A stretch of DNA of 64,000 nt from Marthasterias glacialis (Eukaryota > Echinodermata > Asteroidea > Forcipulatida > Asteriidae), in the NCBI GenBank assembly GCA_911728455.2, contig OU452239.1, positions 9,220,328 through 9,284,327 of the forward strand. The letters run 5' to 3'. The notes beneath the pieces are model-generated. The model was given only the letters and a program-made list of their open reading frames with translations, was not told the origin of the DNA and did not search any database. Positions 46,801 to 55,800 of this stretch are shown here, piece by piece (the stretch's first letter is position 1; every line of letters starts with the position of its first letter). A program made the position numbers and the translations under genes.

Positions 46801-49800
46801 CTCCACTCCGTCTGGAAATTAATGAACATAATGAACATCGAGCATAACATTGCCATTTAAAATTATATGACATTAAATACGTCGGAATGTATATTGATGG
46901 CCATAATATCCTGCCTTTGAAAACGGCCATCACTCACAGGAACTTGACAATTTTGCTATTTTGCAGTCTTATTCTGTTACTTTTAATGTCTGTTTGCTCC
47001 GTTTGTTTGTCCGTTGGCGTGTTTGTCTTCTTACATTTGTCTGTCTGTGTAGGCTGTTTCCTACACAAGCTCCGGCTATTAAGCATACATGTAACAGCCG
47101 CATACACTCAGCTTTGTTGTTATACATTGAAATGTTCTCATTACCTTTTTGTACTTTATTGTTGATCTGTTCTTTATTGTAACGTTGTGTTTTGACATGG
47201 AGTGTATGAAAAAAATCGCATATTGAATTGAATTGAATTGATTACACTCTACACTCAATCAGAATTGACCCGGATTCCTGGTCCCGTGCCCAGGAATCTG
47301 AGTCAAAAAATCCGGGTCAAAATCAATTGTTTAAACTGTTTCACGGTCAGCATGGCCCAGAAATGGGTCAGGTGTACTGGGATCCATACTCCGAGGGTCA
47401 ATTCTGAACCCTGGAGTTCTTGGAGTGTAACAAAAGAACAAGTGGTCTGAAAATTCGATGACAAATGTATACAGGTCTACGTTCAACGAATGCACTCACC
47501 AATTAGTTGTTCAATTTTAAAAGGAGCGACACGATTTCCAGACACATCAAATGAGACGGAGCCCTGGCGGAAGAAAATAATTGCATTATCCTGGTTGAGA
47601 CTAATAAGATGATATCCGCGCAAATAGTCGGTGTTCTCAAGAACTTTTACTTCTTAATTAAAAAAAAAATAACAAACAAACAAAAACAAAATCAATACCT
47701 AAAGCTTGCCTCCGATATGGAATTAAATTCTTCATGCAATTTCTGCTCCATGCATGGTAATGAATGCGAAATGTAATTTTAAAAAATACAAAAAATAAAA
47801 AATAAAACAAATTGGCGGACATTAATCCATATTAGCTCAACGGCTGAAGGGGTTTACCGGGGAGTAAAAGAGCAAGGCAATCCAAAATATTTCATTATAT
47901 CCAAAATATACATGACATAATAATATTATTAGAGAATGTCCTTGTTTGTTTGTTTTGTTTTTTGTTTCTAATTCACGCTTAGTTTTTTTTTTCTTTTTTA
48001 ACCAACTCACTGTATTACTATAATTTATACTAACACGCGTGGGTTGAAGAGGGCAAGGTGCCAGACGCAGGCCTTTGTATACGCTGTCGTGAATTGGGCA
48101 ATAGTGAAGTATTGATTTAGAGCTAAGGACAAATCATACATCACTGAGCGGAAATTGTTCACATTTTTGTTTATAGAGAGACACATTATTCTTTATTATT
48201 CAACAATCTGTTTGCTTTACTTTTCCTATTAATACTATTATAGCAATTGGATAGGTTTTTTTCGGAGCAAATTCACTGGTGAGAAAATTCACTGGTGAGA
48301 GAATGTTAGGGTGGGAGTAGGTCAACCGGGCTGGGCTGACAAACATTGTTTTGGCGACCACAGATGGAGTCCCTTAGGTCTAGTTAGATCAAACGCCACC
48401 AGAAAACCACACTATCCTGCGCACGGGTTCACTTCCAATATCATAAGTTTTTCCCAAATCACTAACTGACCCCTTGCACGCACGTCACACGCGGCGACTG
48501 TGCCACGCTCACCATTTTGGAAGCCAATATAACAAAAAAGTAAAACGTGTAAACGCCGCGTCGCCTAAAATGCGCACCACTCGGTTACAACAAAAGTAAA
48601 GTCGACGAAAAGTGTGTAGTAAACAATACACAAATTAAAAAGTTATGTCTGACAAAATGGCGGTAATTTTTCGGACCTTAAATCACGCTTTGTGATTGGT
48701 CAATTTGTCAAGGGGCGTGGCCTACTGGATCGGTGTATTGCCGACCCGTTTTTTAATATTCATTTCTATAGTGTCAAAACTGTGTTTGTTAACACCTACC
48801 GTTATTCCTTCAAATTCAAGTTTTGATAACTCTTCCACTAATCTTTCCCTCAAATGATGAGTATTGTCGTAGTCGAAGTCCTCGATCCTTGAAGAAGCGT
48901 TTTCCGATGCAAGTTGCTGTGCTACGCCGTGTAGGGCTAGCGCCACCGCCCAGACGGCATCGTAACCAAACGGTGCAAACTCCACGCCAGCATACGCCTG
49001 CCCGTCTGTGAAGTTGGTGTACGCCTCATTGTATTCCCTCGCGGTCTGTGGTCGAGAAAAGATTTGATGGTCAATACTAATCTGATACAGCATAACTACA
49101 AATCAAATGGAAATTGATATTACACACGTATCGTCTTGCGTCCCGAAGAAGGACGCATAACTAAATTTACCGCAGAAAGGGCGTTAGCAATTAGTGTGAA
49201 AAAAAGTGTTTCAAGAAAACTGAGTGTGAAAGTTCGATCGGTTTTCTGCCATTCAGAAGTCATTAAAAGGCGGCTAAATTCTGCTTGGGAATGGGAAGAA
49301 ATGTCTTTTAGGGGAATTCCGGCAATCAAAAAAGTGCATTTCAAAGGAAAATGTAACTGTGCAGGAACAATTCAAAGGGCATAAAGGCAAATTACGTCAG
49401 TTGCATGGAAGCAATCGACTCCATTGCCTCCGTGAAGTGTCTGGGCTTATCGTGTGTTATTAGTGGGCGTAAATACCAGGGAGGCGGGTGGGGGATATAT
49501 CTCCCCAATTTTTGTCCAGGGGGATGATCCATAGGATCATCTCCCAGATTGTTGGTCCTTAAAGAACACAATTTTGTGGTTTTCACTGAACAAGCACCCG
49601 ATAGCATAGTAAAGGAATAAAACATTTCTTCAAATCCCTATCAAGACAACACCCATGTCTGTACACGCCCGTATACACGGCACCTGTGAGTCGACGGTCA
49701 TTTACACGAACTTTACGGAACTTAACTATACCCACCAAACAGCACCGCTGTGACAAATTGAGGTTGGTATCGGTTTACTTGGCAATGCCTAATGAATGTA

Positions 49801-52800
49801 CTATGCAGAAAAGCTGAAAAGAAATACTTTCTGTAAATATTTGACCAAACTACGTAGGACATTAACAACACAGAGGGCATCCATAATGCAATCGAACATC
49901 TGCTGTGGACTTGCATTTAACCTTTCCCCATGCCCCCTTTGCTCGTGATTCCAGCATTATTCCTTTTTTCCATGACCATTCCCCAACTTTTCACGACAAA
50001 TGTATGCCACTGGTACTATTCCTTTCGGTACACTGCGAAAACTGGGTCGATAAACTGATTCTCTTGGTGTCTATAATTGATTCTCTTGGTGTTTATAATA
50101 ATGTAAACACGGGCATGGTGTTAGTTTTTCCCTATTGCTTTATTGTTGGTAAAATTAACCCAATGTCAGTGCCGTCACATACAGAGACCAAGAGAGTCAA
50201 ACACCCCCGTTTTTTGCAGTGTAACTGAACCATACGCTGAAAAATGAATTGTAATACCAATCCGGACACAGTGTCGTTGTCATCCTCTCGTAGATCCAGA
50301 AACACCGTCCCTACGTAGTTTTCGGCCACCGCGTACATCTCTTTCTCAGTGCAGCCCAATGTGACATTCTTCCACCAGTCAATACTATTCCAGCTCTCCA
50401 GCATCCAAATGTACCTGCTGCCATACATCCCAACGTGGTACGCCTTGAAACAATGGGGTACATTCAAAAAACATCATAAAGGCAATTACTAATATAGAGC
50501 GCCACCAATAGTTTGCCATGGAGAGACCATACATTCACATGGAATGATGAGAAAGTACATAATGATCATAAGCAACTTAGAAAATTGTGATTTGTGCCTT
50601 TGATAATACAGCATGTAATTTGGCACACAGTCGAAGTATGTCATAAGATGATGGGCCAAAGAGCCAGCTTTTGCAGATGTTGTCCTTTGAAAAATAGGTA
50701 GTTTCACAAGCAATGACAGCCAATTTGAATATTTTTAAATTGCTTGTTAATTAAGCTACCTACATTTTTTTTGTCTTCAAAATTCAAATCTACGATGGCC
50801 CTACAGCCAAACAGCTTTCGTATGACAAACTCCGACTGTGAGCACAATTTCCCCGTAATATTTTCCCTATCTGGACCAATACGTGGTCTGTCATTTCATG
50901 ATAGCTCAGACCATTCCACTGAGGGCAAAATGTTTCACAATGCAATAAGCGTAATAATTATAGGCAGTCAGAATTGATCGTTTCGCTGGACATACTTTGT
51001 TATCGACAAATTTGCGTCGGCCTTTATCACTTCAAGGACCAATCGACCTGGTTCTTTCGCTTGACTTGAAGTGACCACATGTCCATCATTTGTCTACAGT
51101 AAATTAAATGAGTAGATACTTCCAATACGAAGGCCCTCGAAAACAGGTGATAATTGGAGCGTAATACATCAAGAGTCCCAGAACTTTGAGGTGAATACTG
51201 AATACCAAATGGGAGTTTTTTTTTATCAACAAAGGTTTTCAGGGAAATTGCAGAGTCGAGGGGAAACGCGCCAAACAAACAACCTCTGGACATTACATCA
51301 AATTTGATGGTCACGTTTTAGAAGAGCACAGGAAAAGAACAAAATATATCAATAAAAAAAGAATTACAGTTGGTACTTTGTCATGGATTCTGTACAAAAT
51401 CATAACCGTCTTATTTTGATATCAGTCTTATTTCGATTATTGTTGATTTATTATTTAAAACTTGCTTTCAAACCTTAAAAAGTTTATCTACCGATCTCTG
51501 TGTTTTTTGTTTGTTTTTTTGTGTGTTTTTTTTATGAAACGGGCATGTGTATTACTTTTGTTTTGCTGTAGTTCAATACCTTCAAGGTAATAATACAGTT
51601 TGTCAAATTGGCTTTTATATAAAGTACTATATAAAAACTACTTACTCATAATAATGATAAAATCCTCTGATTGTTTCTGTAGGTTTTAAAGAGTCCCTTA
51701 CCTCACAAAAGACCTGCTTCAGGCCATCCTCGTACGCACTTGCAACGATAATACGGGCGTCTTTTTCCTGTTGGGATTTTCATAGAAGGTAAAACAATGG
51801 TTTGGAGAAAAAGTGAAATCATATTATGGCCGAAAACCACCGAACAGAAAACACTTTAATGTTCAGGACCTATACTTTTACTTCTGCTGTGCATTCTTTA
51901 TTACGTACCTTTATATTTCGGAGCTGGGCCGTGGGTGTTTCTCCAGCATTGAAGGACTCTTTGGCGACTAGGGTTAAATTGTGTACGGCTAAATCTTCTG
52001 AAAATTTATTTATAGCCTGGATGATCGGGAAATAAGATGGAGAAGATAAATAAGCAAACAAACAAACACACAACCCAACAAATCAACAAACAAACAAAAA
52101 AACAAAGACCTCATTGTTTGTTGTAATGTAAAAACGAATTGACATTGCATTACTTGCATTATAAAACCCTCCTATGCACAGTGGGCCATAGTTCGTTTAA
52201 TTACCTCATCGCAATAGCGGATTTGTAATAAAAGCTACAAACTTGTAGTACGGAATTGACAGAATGCATTATCATTTGAAGACATAGTTACGTCTGCAAA
52301 CCGACAAAACACAGAATGGTTACCATAAAGTATTGCACGCAAACTAAACCTTCGTATTCAGAGAATAAGGCAAAAAAATTTTTTAAAAATAAATAAAAAA
52401 CGCTGACTCGTGACTTACACATGTGAAAAAAATAGTCTGGTTACCATAAAGTATTACACGCACACTAAACCTTGGTATACAGGGAATAAGAAAACAAAAC
52501 GGCTGATTCATGACATACACCCGTGAACAATAATCTGGTTACCATAAAGCATTACAAGAACACTGAACCTTCATATTCAGGGAAGAAGACAACAACATAG
52601 CTGACTCTTGACTTACACTTGTGAAGTACTCGTTGCTGTCGTGTATGACCGCAACTCTCTCCCAGCCGTACTCCTTCATGATAGCAATCCGGGGCGTATT
52701 CAGTCCCGATTGCGCCGGGTTGGTCCGGAAGAAATACGGAAAACGACCTCGAAATGATAAGGCGTCGGACGCGGAGCTGGATGAAACCTGAAAACAAGTA

Positions 52801-55800
52801 AAGATCCTAGAAAAACGTCTGCAGATAACAGGTGTACAGCAAACAACATAGGCATACAAGGGTTTTACTGTATGGGATTTTCGAAGAGCAATCTTTCCCA
52901 TGCTCTAGTTAAAAAGGCACACTTCCAACCAAACCGTTCAAATCTCCTCAAATCACGTTTTTAAAGAAAATCACCGAACATCTAGTATTATATTTGTTTT
53001 GCAAATAATGCTACGCACATTCATAATTATTATCATTATTCTAAGTAAGCAATTAAGTTTTTTTTCATTTTCAAGATGTTTTTTTTCTTCTCAACTATAA
53101 CAGTAGTTCAGGCGTAATGTTCATTACTCTTTAGGAATGGTAGGTACTGTACAATCATTGAGATTTTAGACTTGAACTTATACAGCTCTAATCTTTTATG
53201 CATGTCAGATGAATGTTTAAATGTAATTGTTTTTTAAACTTATGCATACCCGGAAAGAGAATTTCACGCTTAAATTGCATGACGAATAAATTGTTCAATC
53301 GTGAATCTTGAATCTTGAATGTTTTTAATCATTAGCAAATCATGACCTTTGTTAAGAATATCTGACCTTTTGAACAGCAAGAGTGTCTCGACAGATAAGC
53401 GGTTGGTAAATGTATTTCAAATTATCTAGTGTTTAAATAAAATGTACTCTGACAAATATAATGGAGGGTTACAAAGTACTGTTCCATAGAAAAACAAATT
53501 ATAATGCACCACTGAACCCTATTTGAAAGAAGCACGTGCCGTAAACACGTGTCATACAAGACTCATTAAGAAATGGCGGTACTTCAGTTTTGAAGGACGA
53601 TCCACAAGGACTATTTTGATCCATCTTGAAGAGACGGACAGAGATGCAGAGGTGATTCCACATCCGATGAACTTGGTAAAAAAAAATACTACAACTTTAA
53701 GGTCTGTTACAGCAGTGGCAAAGAATACTAAGAAATTAGGTGACCTTTGACCTAATACGTAGTACAAGCCTTGTTCAGGCCCAAGTTTGGTTACAATAGA
53801 CCCTTATCATGCTACCACCATCTTGGTCAGGTTCCCTGTATCCAATAGTAGTAATGGATGCTAGTATTCATTGTACAAAAAGGAACCAGACTTTTTACTA
53901 TTCCAGCCTCAGTTTGGTAATACACTGATTTAAACGGGAGGAAATCAAGATGGCCGCACCATGATAAAGGTCTATCGGCTGAAGCGTTTGGAAGTTATGG
54001 CCACTTTCATGCTGAACACGTAACATCTTGAGAAAGAAGAAGAAACTGCCGGACCACGATATATCAGCCTTCGACTAATTTAACAAATGAAAGTAAACTC
54101 GCCTGCGATCGGAATTCCCACTGATTCATGTTTGTTAGTATAGTGCTTTCATTATATGCAGCAGTGCGTGCTCACACATTGGAACAAGTTCTAACACAAT
54201 CAGCTCTGTAATGCATAATTGTACGGTAGAGTACGTCAACTAATCTACACGGTAATTGGAAGTATTAAGCCACCCTCTCACACTATTTCTCCCCCCCCCC
54301 CCCACATCTCCCACCCCCTAAATGAAAGTGTCAAGTTACGGCACGGTCCTGGGGAGTGTGTGACCCCGAAACATGACGAAGTGGATACTTAAAAATGAGC
54401 AGAAGACTTTGGTGGTGAACCAAAGTTTATCAAGGAGGAACTGAAAACCAAATGTAGATGCTGGGTACAGTGCACAGCTGAGGTCCGCCGAGACGAACGG
54501 CAGGGTCTGTGACTTGGGATGAACCGAAACGTTTTTGTTACATTTTATTTATTTATTCTGGTTGTGAAGCCAAGGATTCCCAGAAAAGTTAACTTAATCA
54601 CTATACTATAGCCAAGAACCACATGGGGGTGAAGGCAGGGAAGAAGTTTCGGTTTTAGATGTGGGAGGAAAACCCCAGAGATTTATTCAAGGGAAAAACC
54701 CCACGCAATGAGGTAGGGACTGAAATCACAATCCACACAGTGCCCCCCTACGGGATCCGAACCGGGGTCCTATCCCGTTGGTAAAAGTGATGACGTTTTG
54801 GAGCCAGAAGTACAGTGTAACGAATGTTCATTTACAATACCATTCGTTTACAATGAACTTCCGGCTCCAAAACGTCATCACTTACCAACAGGATAGGTGG
54901 AAGGTGAGGAAAGATACCACTGGGCCAACCCGACTACCAGACGTAGAATAACTTGACCCCACCAATTGACATAGCAGACGGTGTTTTTATACCAAAGAGG
55001 CTACTCTGAAATACAATTGAGGGGTGCACCCCACCCCCACCCACCCCAAAAAAACAAAAAAAACAAAAACAAGTCTGTGATCCTCATGAATATTTTGTTA
55101 TTTTGTAGGCCCTAAAATGTTCCATAGTAGACAGATTTAAGAGCCAGTGTAAAAACACAGTGTTCTTGGATGACCCAGAACCCTGCAAAAATGGTCCTTA
55201 TTGCTCAGAGGTGTAGGGCCATTTTTCAAGATTGATATACTCGGACGTTTGGAAATATTGTTTTACGTAAGAGTGTGGTAGTGTTTTTATTTGGACGAAG
55301 AATAGCTCTGGGCCCGTCATTCTACTGAAGACGATCAGAGGATACTGATCGAAACGCCTCAAGACTATTCTCATCACCGGTTCTATTCAGAACCACCACA
55401 ACTTCTAAAAGAGTCGATGTACTTGGTGTCTCCGCAAACTTCACTAGATTGTATTTCCAACCTGCAAAGTTTCGAAGCCTATTTGACTGTAAATTATCAG
55501 AGTTGTAAAAAAAAAAAAAAAAAACGCTGACGATTGGAACAAATTACTTTTGTGTAACCGATTGAGAAAGCTCATCAACGCCACGAGTGATGTATAGTAC
55601 CTTTGGGATGTATATATGGAGAGTAGAACGATAGAACAAAGTAATCGAGCGTGGAATTCCAAATAATGAAGACTGTTGAGATAAGTGCTTGTCAACAGCA
55701 AGGACGACGTCAAGCTTAGTGTCCACTCAAATTAGTACAGGTGGTGTATTCGGGTTGTAGCTAGTACAAGCCACGTAATCCGTACACGACGTGATACGGT

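Noticed and set aside
46887-47165. 92-codon Leu/Cys-rich frame as a membrane protein
   Set aside because: T-rich DNA gives hydrophobic codons in any frame; it ends at a TTGAA-repeat tail typical of a retroelement end.
55325-55355. Confident hammerhead ribozyme call
   Set aside because: The core words are present, but an unpaired C follows CTGAAGA and stems I and III are not evident; kept only as hammerhead-like.
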